This document shows positions 25,253 through 34,190 of a DNA stretch of 64,000 nt, piece by piece. Source of the DNA: Pseudarthrobacter sp. NBSH8 (GTDB lineage: Bacteria > Actinomycetota > Actinomycetes > Actinomycetales > Micrococcaceae); assembly GCF_014217545.1 (NCBI RefSeq), contig NZ_CP043178.1, forward strand, positions 310,001-374,000, given 5' to 3'. Under the pieces are notes generated by a model. The model saw only the letters and a list, made by a program, of their open reading frames with translations, did no database searches and had not been told where the DNA came from. The first letter of the stretch is position 1; each line of letters begins with the position of its first letter. Both the position numbers and the translations under genes were made by a program.

Positions 25253-27068
25253 CGTTTCTCCCATGCCTAAAGCGATTCTGAATTATAGGGACTCTGTGCT
25301 TTTTCGCGCGGGGGAACGTCACCAAATTCTGGCTGGAGCGATTCATTATTTCCGGGTTCATCCGGATCAGTGGCAGGACAGGCTCCGGAAGCTCAGGGCC
25401 ATGGGAGCGAACGCCGTGGACACGTATGTGGCGTGGAATTTCCACCAGCCCCGGCGTGACCAGGCACCGGATTTCACGGGGTGGCGGGATCTTGGCCGCT
25501 TCATCGACCTCGCCGCAGAGGAAGGGCTGGACGTGATCGTCCGGCCCGGCCCCTATATATGTGCCGAATGGGACAACGGCGGCTTCCCGTCCTGGCTGAC
25601 CGGAATCCCCGGAATCGGCCTGCGCTGCCTGGACCCAGACTTCACGGGGGCCATCGAGGAATGGTTTGACCTTCTTCTGCCCATCGTGGCCAGCCGCCAG
25701 ACCTCAGCGGGCGGTCCGGTCGTGGCGGTGCAGATAGAAAACGAGTACGGCAGCTACGGCGATGACCACGACTACATCCGGTGGAACCGCCGCGCACTGG
25801 AGGAACGGGGAATCACGGAGCTGCTGTTCACCGCCGACGGCGGCAACGACTACTTCCTGGACGGCGGCGCCATCGAGGGAACCTGGGCGACGGCAACCCT
25901 TGGCAGCCGCGGCGATGAAGCCGTGGCCACATGGCAGCGGCGCCGGCCGGGTGAGCCGTTCTTCAACGTGGAATTCTGGAGCGGCTGGTTCGATCACTGG
26001 GGCGAACGCCACCACGTCCGCGATGCCGCCGACGCGGCCGCGGAGATCCGAAAGATCCTGGACCTTGACGGTTCAGTTTGTATTTACATGGCACACGGCG
26101 GCACCAACTTCGGCCTTGGATCCGGCAGCAACCACGACGGCAAAAAACTCCAGCCGACCGTCAGCAGCTACGACTCCGACGCTCCCATCGCGGAGAACGG
26201 TGCGCTGACGCCGAAGTTCCACGCCCTGCGGACGGAGTTCTTCCGCGCCCGGGGCCTGGAGGGCAACAACGTCCCGGAACTGCCGACTGAACTCCTGGCA
26301 GCGGCACCTGTGCTGCCCGCACAGACCCTCCCCGTGGCACCGGGCGTGGAACTGTTGGACCTGGTCCGTGCCGCAGGGGAACCTGTTCAGAGCGTCAGGC
26401 CGCTGTCCTTCGAACAGCTCGGGCTGGACGCCGGCATGGTGCTCTATTCCGCCGACGCCGTGCTGCCGGGGCAACCGGGAAAACCTGCGGAAACACCGTT
26501 GAAGATCATGGGGCTGAACGACCGCGCCTACATCTGGGTGGACGGGGTTTTTGCCGGCATCCTCGATGACACCAACGCCGCCGAAGGCCTGAAGGTCACC
26601 GGCACCGGCACCCCCGCCAGGCTGGAAATCCTGGTGGAAAACCTCGGCCGGATCAATTACGGGCCATTAACGGGCCACGGCAAGGGCATCCTCGACGGAG
26701 TCCTGGTGAACCAGCGTTTCACCTTCCACTGGACCCAGACACCGGTGCCTTTGACCGAATGGGGTCCGGACGAGCTCGGGAGGCTTGCTTCGGCCGAGTT
26801 CGCGGCAGAGGCGCCCGCCGACACCTACCTCGCGTTGCCCGGCTTCGGGAAGGGCTTCGTTTGGATCAACGGCTTCCTGCTCGGCCGTTACTGGGACGTG
26901 GGGCCGCAGGCTACCCTATACATTCCTTCACCGATGATCCGGCGCGGCGTCAACACCGTCAAGGTACTGGAGCTCGAAAAGTCCGGCATTACCGTCGAGC
27001 TCCGAACAGAGCCTGACCTGGGACCGGGCGGTCAGGGTCTGGTGCTGGCGGAAGAACTGGCGGACTGA
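25239..27068 (+). CDS. GH35 beta-galactosidase
   Basis: GH35 enzymes remove terminal beta-linked galactose; some act on Gal-beta-1,3-GlcNAc/GalNAc disaccharides. The 609-aa protein has no signal peptide, so it works on imported substrate. The TIM barrel carries the family signature GGPVVAVQIENEYGSYG (acid/base Glu) near residue 165 and the nucleophile Glu in FNVEFWSGWFDHWG near 248, followed by C-terminal jelly-roll domains (FVWINGFLLGRYWDVGPQ). The start is GTG 25239 with GAGGAG about 11 bases upstream, or ATG 25263. As the first gene of the sugar locus it would supply the pathway with free sugar and galactose. Confidence 0.93.
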   Translation: MNRYNVSPMPKAILNYRDSVLFRAGERHQILAGAIHYFRVHPDQWQDRLRKLRAMGANAVDTYVAWNFHQPRRDQAPDFTGWRDLGRFIDLAAEEGLDVIVRPGPYICAEWDNGGFPSWLTGIPGIGLRCLDPDFTGAIEEWFDLLLPIVASRQTSAGGPVVAVQIENEYGSYGDDHDYIRWNRRALEERGITELLFTADGGNDYFLDGGAIEGTWATATLGSRGDEAVATWQRRRPGEPFFNVEFWSGWFDHWGERHHVRDAADAAAEIRKILDLDGSVCIYMAHGGTNFGLGSGSNHDGKKLQPTVSSYDSDAPIAENGALTPKFHALRTEFFRARGLEGNNVPELPTELLAAAPVLPAQTLPVAPGVELLDLVRAAGEPVQSVRPLSFEQLGLDAGMVLYSADAVLPGQPGKPAETPLKIMGLNDRAYIWVDGVFAGILDDTNAAEGLKVTGTGTPARLEILVENLGRINYGPLTGHGKGILDGVLVNQRFTFHWTQTPVPLTEWGPDELGRLASAEFAAEAPADTYLALPGFGKGFVWINGFLLGRYWDVGPQATLYIPSPMIRRGVNTVKVLELEKSGITVELRTEPDLGPGGQGLVLAEELAD

Positions 27069-27968
27069 GCTCGCCGTCTTTCGACTTGGCCGGAACGACA
27101 ACTAATCCCCGCAAATGTACGCCACATTGGGGGAAGCCGTCCCAGAGGCAGACTCCGGGAGCGTCCAAACGACCTGCGGACGCCCCGGGCCGCCCCTGGC
27201 CCAGGCCTGCAAGCGGCGGCACAAAGACACCACTGTACGTCAGGGCAGCGGCCGGCACGACAACGAGCGTGAGATGGCAGTGGGGCGCGTTGCCCTGGCG
27301 AACAGGCGCACTGTCAGCTCTCTGCCGATAAGGAAATCTTCCGTGAAGCGTCCCTGGTGGTGGCAATGCCGAGGAAAATCCAAATAATCGGGAGTAGGCT
27401 GCGAGGTACTTCATGAGATGTGGCGCCAAGCTCCGACTGGTCACACGCCAACCCCATGTTCAAGGGTGGATCGGATGAAGAAGCGACCAATCGGGAACTA
27501 ATGACAAACCCCCAATTGGTAAGAGCACTCGTGAAAGGCCCCTAGTGTGCCATGTGAAACCGTTTCTGATTGCACCGTCTCGTCCGGCGCCATGGACGAG
27601 ACCCAAGAGGTATATATTCGGGTCCTGCCGATAGTGGACACGGTTTGCGGCCTCGTCGAATTCAAGGTCGGCGAAACATGGGAAAGATGCTGGACTACGG
27701 CTTCGCGGGAACTGATTCACAGGCTCTCCCATTCAATTCATCCTGCCCAATGGTGCGCCGAAAATATGCAGCTCATAGTTACGATTGCTTTGAGGGGGCA
27801 GCCTGCGGGGCAGCCGATTAGATTTCTCCTGCTCCGCGGGCACTACGCGGTTTGTGCGGATAGTGGTGGCGTACACGCGCGGACTCTGGGGACATCCTTG
27901 CCCGCTGTTTCGACCACGGCCGGTGCCATTGAGTCACTTGCCGGGGAAATGTGACGGAGAATCGATTC
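27069..27968. other. 900-bp gap without a recognisable gene
   Basis: Several short frames exist on both strands, the longest about 135 codons at 27547-27954, but none shows homology or strong codon phase. The last 450 bp are less GC-rich than the neighbours. GAAAC C GTTTC at 27556-27566 is a small palindrome of LacI-operator type. It could hold decayed genes plus the promoter of nagA. Confidence 0.5.
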
Positions 27969-29216
27969 ATGAGTTCTCCGGAAACACATTCGGCCACGCA
28001 ACGCCGCCAGTTCATCGCGGGAACAGTCGTAAGCGACAGGCGTGTCACTGAAAAGGGTGTTCTCGTCGTCGAAGGTGACCGAATCGTCTACGCTGGGCCC
28101 ACCGCCGGGTTCCATGAGACGCTATTCAACTACCCGGCGTCCGCGGAAACGGTCTGTCACGAAGTTCCGACCGGCGGATTGATCCTGCCCGGGTTTATTG
28201 ACCTGCATTGCCACGGCGGAAACGGCGGTGACTTCCCTAGCGGCGACGAGGTTTCAGCGCGGAAGGCCATCGACTTCCTGCATCGCTCGGGCACGACAAC
28301 GCTCCTTGCCAGCATGGTGACAGCCTCCCGGGAGGACCTTTTGCGGGGGATCGAGCTCTTTGCCGGGCTCACGGACGAAGGACTCATCGAGGGCATCCAC
28401 CTCGAAGGCCCTTTTTTATCGCGCGCCCGATGCGGCGCACAGAACCCGGAATTCCTCCTGTGGCCGAACTCTGAGCTCATGGAGGAGCTGCTCCAGGCAG
28501 CTGACGGCAAACTGGTCACCATGACGTACGCCCCGGAACTGCCCGGGGCGGCTAACCTGGTGGGCCTCATGACCAGGCACGGCGTGACCCCTTCTCTGGG
28601 ACATACGGACTGCGATGACGCCACGGCAGCGGCCTCCCTTGTCGCGGCACGCGAAGGCCTTCTGTCGGCCGGTTTCGAAGGCATCCGCTCGCTTCCCACG
28701 GTAACCCACCTCTTCAATGGAATGCCTCCCATGCATCACCGCTCCCCGGGTCCGGTCGCCGCCTGCCTACGCGCCGCGCAGGAGGACAAGGCGATCGTCG
28801 AGCTCATAGCGGACGGCGCGCACCTTGATCCGGCCATCGTGACCACTGTGTTCCAGCTGGTGGGTGCCACCAACATCGTTCTGGTCTCAGACTCCATGGC
28901 AGCCGCCGGGCTTACCGACGGTAACTACATGCTCGGGCCTTCCCCCGTCACCGTGACGGGCGGTGTCGCCACGCTGGACGCCACGGGCTCCCTCGCGGGC
29001 GGTACAGCGACGATGCTCGATGTCCTCCGGCGAACCGTCGCGGCCGGCGTCCGGCTGGAAGACGCAGTACTCTCCGCTACGGCCGTTCCGGCCGCTGTCC
29101 TCGGCTTATCCGATGAACTAGGGGGACTCCGCCGTGGGCTCCGTGCGGATGCAGTCGTGGTGGACAAGGACCTCGCACTGGCTGGAGTTCTCCGCGGCGG
29201 GAACTGGCTCAAATGA
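27969..29216 (+). CDS. nagA: N-acetylhexosamine-6-phosphate deacetylase (NagA/AgaA type)
   Basis: The enzyme removes acetate from N-acetylglucosamine- or N-acetylgalactosamine-6-phosphate. The 415-aa amidohydrolase has the metal and substrate motifs of the family: HCHGGNGGDF, HLEGPFLS, LGHTDCDD, THLFNGMPPMHHR and the catalytic Asp in VSDSMAAAG. The start ATG 27969 (GGAG upstream) is preferred over GTG 27951. In this locus, with AgaS- and tagatose-type genes, the galactosamine epimer (AgaA role) is more likely than the glucosamine one; there is no nagB. Motifs alone cannot separate the two. Confidence 0.92.
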   Translation: MSSPETHSATQRRQFIAGTVVSDRRVTEKGVLVVEGDRIVYAGPTAGFHETLFNYPASAETVCHEVPTGGLILPGFIDLHCHGGNGGDFPSGDEVSARKAIDFLHRSGTTTLLASMVTASREDLLRGIELFAGLTDEGLIEGIHLEGPFLSRARCGAQNPEFLLWPNSELMEELLQAADGKLVTMTYAPELPGAANLVGLMTRHGVTPSLGHTDCDDATAAASLVAAREGLLSAGFEGIRSLPTVTHLFNGMPPMHHRSPGPVAACLRAAQEDKAIVELIADGAHLDPAIVTTVFQLVGATNIVLVSDSMAAAGLTDGNYMLGPSPVTVTGGVATLDATGSLAGGTATMLDVLRRTVAAGVRLEDAVLSATAVPAAVLGLSDELGGLRRGLRADAVVVDKDLALAGVLRGGNWLK

Positions 29217-29320
29217 CCCCATGGCGGATTTCAGCCGTCGTTGCAACGCTTCACGCACGGACGGTGGTGCTGCCGGTCCAGCCCCGGTATGGCCACATTT
29301 GAAATTGAGAGGTTTCTGCT

Positions 29321-29640
29321 ATGTTCGAGCGTGCAAGCGTCGGTTTGGATGTCCATGCCCGCGCCGTGGACGTGAGCGCCTTGGACCCGCAGAGCGGCGA
29401 AAATCGTTCACCACCGGATTACCCCGGACCATACCGAGAGTCATGCCTGGATCATCTCTCTGCGGCGGACCAGGAAGCGGCACGGGGCCTGGTCCGTGCC
29501 CGGGAAGATGCCCACGGGGATCTCATGCGCTCCCGGCACCGGATCTCCAAGCTGCTGTTACGGCAGGGAATGGTGTATTCCGGCGGGAGGGCCTGGACCG
29601 GCAGCCGTGAATGCGTGAACGCCGCTACCCAGTGTTCCGC
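29321..29640 (+). mobile_element. IS110-family transposase fragment (N-terminal part)
   Basis: The frame begins FERASVGLDVHARAV, the DEDD-domain start of IS110 transposases. After a deletion it continues with ADQEAARGLVRAREDAHGDL and RISKLLLRQGMVYSGGRAWTG, then loses sense. It lacks the C-terminal half. A C-terminal fragment of the same family lies at 24345-24714 in the same orientation, on the other side of the GH35-nagA block. Confidence 0.78.
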
Positions 29641-30223
29641 CTTTGGCTTCCGGGGCGTGAACCCTCGTTTCGATCAATGCCACTTGGTTGCTAACCCGAC
29701 GGCCGCAGGGGCAGGCCGCTGTTCGGGCACGACCAAGGTCTGGCACTTGCGGTCCGGATCGCGTTGTTAATTCTGAAAGGCTGCCTGGCGGATAGCCGAC
29801 GTGCCCTGATTGCTTTGCGTAGCCCGCGGACGCGGGATCTCACTGGCACACCCGGACCATAGCGGTCCGGGCAGCACCGAACGCGTCGATCCGGCTGTTC
29901 CTTGACCACAGGCGCACAGAGGGCACCGACTTCGACTTCGGCCTCACCGGCCAAGGCCAATTCCTTCGTGGTCACTTGGCAAGTTCCTGCGGGAGCCAAG
30001 CTCACGTAGGCCGACCGTATCCGCACTATCGGTGGCACAACCGGATCCGCGGTGGGTAGTGCCCATTAGCGTGGTGTAACGGCCCGGCCCGGGGTGATCG
30101 GGGCCGGGCGTCGTACTGCGCGTGGCTTCGACACATGTGGCTGCCCCTCGCCACCGGCAAATCATGGCACGCACATCAATTTCAACCGGTTTCTTGCTAA
30201 TGAGACGCCCATCACTTATGATT
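29641..30223. other. IS110-flanking region without an intact gene
   Basis: No frame here shows homology. It probably holds residual IS110 end sequence and the upstream part of the ABC-transporter promoter. A half-site TTGTTAA occurs at about 29764, with no matching second half. Confidence 0.4.
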
Positions 30224-30241
30224 TTGTTAAACGATTAACAA
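30224..30241. promoter_or_regulatory. LacI-type operator 2 (upstream of the ABC importer operon)
   Basis: TTGTTAA ACGA TTAACAA has perfect 7-bp arms and matches operator 1 at 24770-24787 in 16 of 18 positions. It sits 69 bp before the ATG at 30310, where a repressor would block the importer operon. It is probably bound by the LacI protein encoded at 34191-35210. Confidence 0.75.
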
Positions 30242-30309
30242 GCATGGTCTGCGTCACATCGGCAAAAGTTGCTGCTTTGGACTGTGACTTCATTGAACGA
30301 GGAGAGAGT

Positions 30310-31371
30310 ATGAATTCGACGACGGGGGTGCCTGCTTCGCCGGCACCGGACCGCGTCCGGACTTTAGACGGAACAGACAGCGTGCCGTCACTAAAGTCAG
30401 GACCACCTCGCATGTCCAAAAAGCAGGCCAAGTCCCAGGGCGGTCCTGTTCTGCGCAAGAGCTTCAGGAGTCGCCTCCGCCGCGACAAGCAGATGCTGCT
30501 GATGATGGTGCCGGGTGTTCTTTTCCTGCTGCTGTTCTTCTACATCCCGATTCTGGGCAACGTCATCGCGTTTCAGGACTACCAGCCTTACTTGGGCATC
30601 GGGGACAGCCTCTGGGTGGGCTGGCAGAATTTCGCGGACCTGTTTATCAACCCGGACTTCGTGCATGCATTCTGGAACACGCTCTATCTGGCGGCCTGGC
30701 AGCTCGTGTTCCTCTTCCCGGTGCCGCTGATCCTGGCGCTCATTGTGGATTCCCTGATGAGCCCGCGCATCCGCAAGGTCTTCCAGAGCATTGCATACCT
30801 GCCACACTTCCTGTCCTGGGTCCTGGTCATCGCGTTCTTCCAGCAGATGCTCGGCGGGGCCGGATTCATCAACAACTCACTGCGCCAACTGGGCATGGAC
30901 ACCATCCCCTTCATGACCAATCCGGACACCTTCCCGGTGCTGGTGGTCGTCCAGATGATCTGGAAGGACGCGGGCTGGGCCATGATCATCTTCCTGGCGG
31001 CCCTGGCCACTATTGACGTCTCCCTCTACGAGGCTGCCGCAGCCGACGGCGCCGGCCGCTGGCGCAGGGTTTGGCACGTCACTCTGCCTGGCCTGCGCCC
31101 TGTGATCATCCTGCTGCTGATCCTGAGGATCGGCGACATCCTGTCCGTTGGCTTTGAGCAGTTCATCCTCCAGCGAGATGCCGTCGGGGCGGGTGCGGCC
31201 GAAGTTCTGGACACGTTCACGTACTACACGGGCATTGTTGGAGGCGGCTGGAGTTCCGGCGCTGCGGCCGGCCTGGCAAAGGGCGTGGTCAGCCTGTTGC
31301 TGATCTGGGGCGCCAACAAGCTGGCCCATAAGTTTGGGGAAGACGGCATTTTTGCGAAGAAGGTCGGCTAG
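30310..31371 (+). CDS. Carbohydrate ABC transporter permease (LplB type)
   Basis: This is a membrane subunit of a sugar importer. The 353-aa protein from the ATG at 30310 (GGAG five bases upstream) has a polar N-terminal tail of about 60 residues and six transmembrane segments, with the coupling loop EAAAADGAGRWRRVWHVTLPGL near 245. The LplB-type start of the membrane part (LMMVPGVLFLLLFFYIPI) and GGGWSSGAAAGL near the end fit the group that imports oligosaccharides. The frame is open upstream to 30094, but operator 2 lies there. The second permease follows after 32 bp. Confidence 0.92.
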   Translation: MNSTTGVPASPAPDRVRTLDGTDSVPSLKSGPPRMSKKQAKSQGGPVLRKSFRSRLRRDKQMLLMMVPGVLFLLLFFYIPILGNVIAFQDYQPYLGIGDSLWVGWQNFADLFINPDFVHAFWNTLYLAAWQLVFLFPVPLILALIVDSLMSPRIRKVFQSIAYLPHFLSWVLVIAFFQQMLGGAGFINNSLRQLGMDTIPFMTNPDTFPVLVVVQMIWKDAGWAMIIFLAALATIDVSLYEAAAADGAGRWRRVWHVTLPGLRPVIILLLILRIGDILSVGFEQFILQRDAVGAGAAEVLDTFTYYTGIVGGGWSSGAAAGLAKGVVSLLLIWGANKLAHKFGEDGIFAKKVG

Positions 31372-31403
31372 CCGGGTACCGGCCGCCGTACAAGGAGACT
31401 CAC

Positions 31404-32327
31404 ATGACCACTAAAGTACTGACCAAGAAAGCTTCCGGGCTGAGCTACGATTCCAAACGACCCGTCTGGAAAGAGAAGCCCTCGCTGCTGTACCAGAGCA
31501 TCAAGGCCGTTGTGTTGGTGCTGTTCAGCGTTTCGATCCTGGCCCCCATGCTCCTGGTGGTGTCCACCTCGCTGGCTGATAACGAACAGCTCGTGGCCGC
31601 AGGGGGCTTCGTGATGTGGCCGGAACGGCCCACCCTTGAGGCCTATGAGATTATCTTCCGTGGCCCCCTGGTCCTGCAGTCGCTCGGAGTCAGCCTCTTC
31701 ATCACCGTGGTGGGCACCTTGCTTGCATTGTTCGTGACTATCACCATGGCCTACGCGACCAGCCGCTCGGTCCTTTTTGGGCGGCCGGTCATCCTGGCCA
31801 TCCTCTTCACCCTGCTGTTCGCACCCGGGCTGATCCCCTCCTTTTTGATGATCCGGGAGCTCGGCCTGCTGGACTCGCTCTGGTCACTGATCCTGCCTGG
31901 CGCCTTCGGGGCCTTCAACTTCGTGGTGATGCGCTCCTTCTTTATGAACATTCCCGGCGAACTGATCGAAAGCGCCAGGATTGACGGGGCCAGCGACTGG
32001 CAGATCCTGTGGAAGATCGTCCTTCCGCTCTCCAAAGCCGTGGTCGCCGTGGTGGGCCTGTTCTATGCGGTTGGCTTCTGGAACTCATTCTTCAACGCCT
32101 TGCTCTACATCAACGACCACAGCAAATGGCCCATCCAGCTTCTCCTGCGCAACTTCGTTGTCCAGGGCAGCGGTGCGGCCGACCAACTGGGAATCACCAC
32201 TTCCCCGCCGCCGCAGTCCATCCAGATGGCGGTGGTCGTTGTGGCCTTGGTCCCCATCCTCATGGTGTACCCGTTCCTGCAGAAGCACTTTGCCAAGGGT
32301 GTTATCACCGGCGCAGTCAAGGGCTGA
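31404..32327 (+). CDS. Carbohydrate ABC transporter permease (YtcP/LplC type)
   Basis: This is the second membrane subunit of the importer. The 307-aa protein has six hydrophobic segments and the coupling loop ESARIDGASDWQILWKIVLPLS in the second half. The C-terminus QKHFAKGVITGAVKG is the hallmark end of this permease family. It has an AAGGAG ribosome site before the ATG. No ATP-binding subunit is encoded in the locus, so the pair probably uses a shared ATPase of the MsiK type encoded elsewhere. Confidence 0.94.
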   Translation: MTTKVLTKKASGLSYDSKRPVWKEKPSLLYQSIKAVVLVLFSVSILAPMLLVVSTSLADNEQLVAAGGFVMWPERPTLEAYEIIFRGPLVLQSLGVSLFITVVGTLLALFVTITMAYATSRSVLFGRPVILAILFTLLFAPGLIPSFLMIRELGLLDSLWSLILPGAFGAFNFVVMRSFFMNIPGELIESARIDGASDWQILWKIVLPLSKAVVAVVGLFYAVGFWNSFFNALLYINDHSKWPIQLLLRNFVVQGSGAADQLGITTSPPPQSIQMAVVVVALVPILMVYPFLQKHFAKGVITGAVKG

Positions 32328-32411
32328 CCACGGGTTCCTGTTCCCTTTAGTTGTTCACCACCACGGTCACATCAGCAGTACTACACATTGAAAAACTAGA
32401 AAGGTTTCGCG

Positions 32412-34073
32412 ATGACGAGCACTACTTCCGGACAAGCAGGATTCAGCCGACGCGGTTTCCTTGGCCTCACAGGCCTGGCCATCGCCACGGCTGGTCTTTC
32501 CGCCTGCAACCCCGGCGGCGGCTCCGGCAGTGGAGGCGCCTCTTCCTCCTCTGCCGTGAAGCTCCCCACCTACAGGGAATTTACCGGGATCACCGCTGAC
32601 ATCCCGGGCAACGAAAAGGGCCTGCAGGCCGCTTTCTTCAAACTGCCCGAAGCCGTGCAGTCTGTCAAAACCCCGCCGCTCATGGGCAAGGTCACCGGCC
32701 TGACGGAAACCTTTGAAACTATGAGCCCGGGCATGAAGGACAACCCCTTCTGGCAGCGACTAAACGCCAAGCTCGGCGGCGAGCTGGAACTGCAGATCGC
32801 CGAGGACATCGGCGACGGCTACCCGGCGAAGTTCGCCACCGTCCTTGCCAGCAACAATCTCCCCGACATGATGTGGGTTCCGCCCAACCAGGGTATCCCC
32901 AATATCGGCCCCATGCTGGAAGCCAAATTCCAGGACCTCACCCCCTACCTCTCCGGCGACGCGGTGCTTGAGTACCCCAACCTGGCGGCGCTGAAGCCGG
33001 ATTCGTGGAAGACCGCTGTCGTCAACGGCAAGATCTGGGGTGCTCCCATCCCCAGCACCCCGTTCGGTCAGGTCATGGCGGGCCGCAGGGATGTTTGGGA
33101 CGCCGTAGGCGGCCTCAACGCGGACAGCGCCGATGAGTTCCTGGAAAAAGCCAAGGAGCTGACGCGCCCCGGCGAGCAAAAGTATGCTCTGGAAGCCAAC
33201 TACACCAATATCCTCCACATGGTCACCGAGTGGTTCGGCGCCCCCAACGGCTGGGCCGTCAACAAGGACCGTACACTGACCCACCTCTTCGAAACGGATC
33301 AGTACGCGGCTGGAATCGAGTTCACGGCAAAGATGTTCGCGGCCGGCGTCTTCTACCCGGACAGCAAAGCATCAGATATCCGCACCCGTGTTGCCAACGG
33401 CTCGGTTGCCGCGCAGGTCCTGGTTGGCCCGCACGACATCCGCAGCTACCGTGTCCTGAACCAGAGCGCCAAATTCGACATCCTGTTGCCCTTCAGCGCC
33501 GATGGCAAGATCAAGCCCGTGTACGACATGGGTTATGGGACTGTCGGTTTCACCCCCTTCAAGAAGGCCGAGGAGGGAAAGATCCGCGAGCTCCTGGCAC
33601 TGATCAATTACCTTTCGGCGCCGTTCGGCACCGCCGAGTACCTGCAAAAGAATTACGGCGAAGCCGGCCAGGACTACACCCTGACAAGTGATGGCAATCC
33701 GGTACTGACCGAGTCCGGTACCTCCAACGTTCCAGGCCTCGCGTCGGCGCTAAACATCATGGCCAGCCCCGAGAACGTCATCTTCAACCCGGGCTACGAC
33801 GACGACACGAGGTATGTCAGCGGCCAGGAGCAGAAGCTGCTCGAGAATGCTTGGCGCAACCCGACCAACGGAAGCTATTCGGACACCAGCGCGAAGGTGG
33901 GAGCAAAAATCAGCAAGCAGCTCCGCGACAAGGTCATCGACATCATTACCGGCCGCGAGAAGGTTGACGCACTCAAAGACGCAGTCAAGCGCTGGCAGTC
34001 CGAGGGCGGCAACAAAATGCGAGAAGAGTACCAGGCTGCATTGCCCGCGGGCGTACCAGTCTTCAACTCATAG
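32412..34073 (+). CDS. Extracellular solute-binding lipoprotein of the sugar importer
   Basis: This is the substrate-catching subunit that partners the two permeases. The 553-aa precursor has a twin-arginine signal (SRRGFLGLTG) and a lipobox LSAC near residue 35, so it is probably exported folded by Tat and lipid-anchored. The large size (over 500 aa) fits the LplA-like group, which bind oligosaccharides rather than single sugars. The typical ends of this family are seen, for example NNLPDMMWVP and VYDMGYGTVGFTPF. The gene lies 84 bp after the second permease and 117 bp before the LacI gene. Confidence 0.93.
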   Translation: MTSTTSGQAGFSRRGFLGLTGLAIATAGLSACNPGGGSGSGGASSSSAVKLPTYREFTGITADIPGNEKGLQAAFFKLPEAVQSVKTPPLMGKVTGLTETFETMSPGMKDNPFWQRLNAKLGGELELQIAEDIGDGYPAKFATVLASNNLPDMMWVPPNQGIPNIGPMLEAKFQDLTPYLSGDAVLEYPNLAALKPDSWKTAVVNGKIWGAPIPSTPFGQVMAGRRDVWDAVGGLNADSADEFLEKAKELTRPGEQKYALEANYTNILHMVTEWFGAPNGWAVNKDRTLTHLFETDQYAAGIEFTAKMFAAGVFYPDSKASDIRTRVANGSVAAQVLVGPHDIRSYRVLNQSAKFDILLPFSADGKIKPVYDMGYGTVGFTPFKKAEEGKIRELLALINYLSAPFGTAEYLQKNYGEAGQDYTLTSDGNPVLTESGTSNVPGLASALNIMASPENVIFNPGYDDDTRYVSGQEQKLLENAWRNPTNGSYSDTSAKVGAKISKQLRDKVIDIITGREKVDALKDAVKRWQSEGGNKMREEYQAALPAGVPVFNS

Positions 34074-34190
34074 AATGTCGGTGGCAGCGGCGGGGACAAT
34101 GGCGCCATCATTGGTCACCGCCGCAACCGGATATCCGGCAGACAGCCGGCTTCAGTCCAAGGACCGCTTCCGGGTCCACAAAGGGGAAAC

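Noticed and set aside
29764..29771. TTGTTAA half-site as a third LacI operator
   Set aside because: It has no matching second half and lies in IS110-derived sequence.
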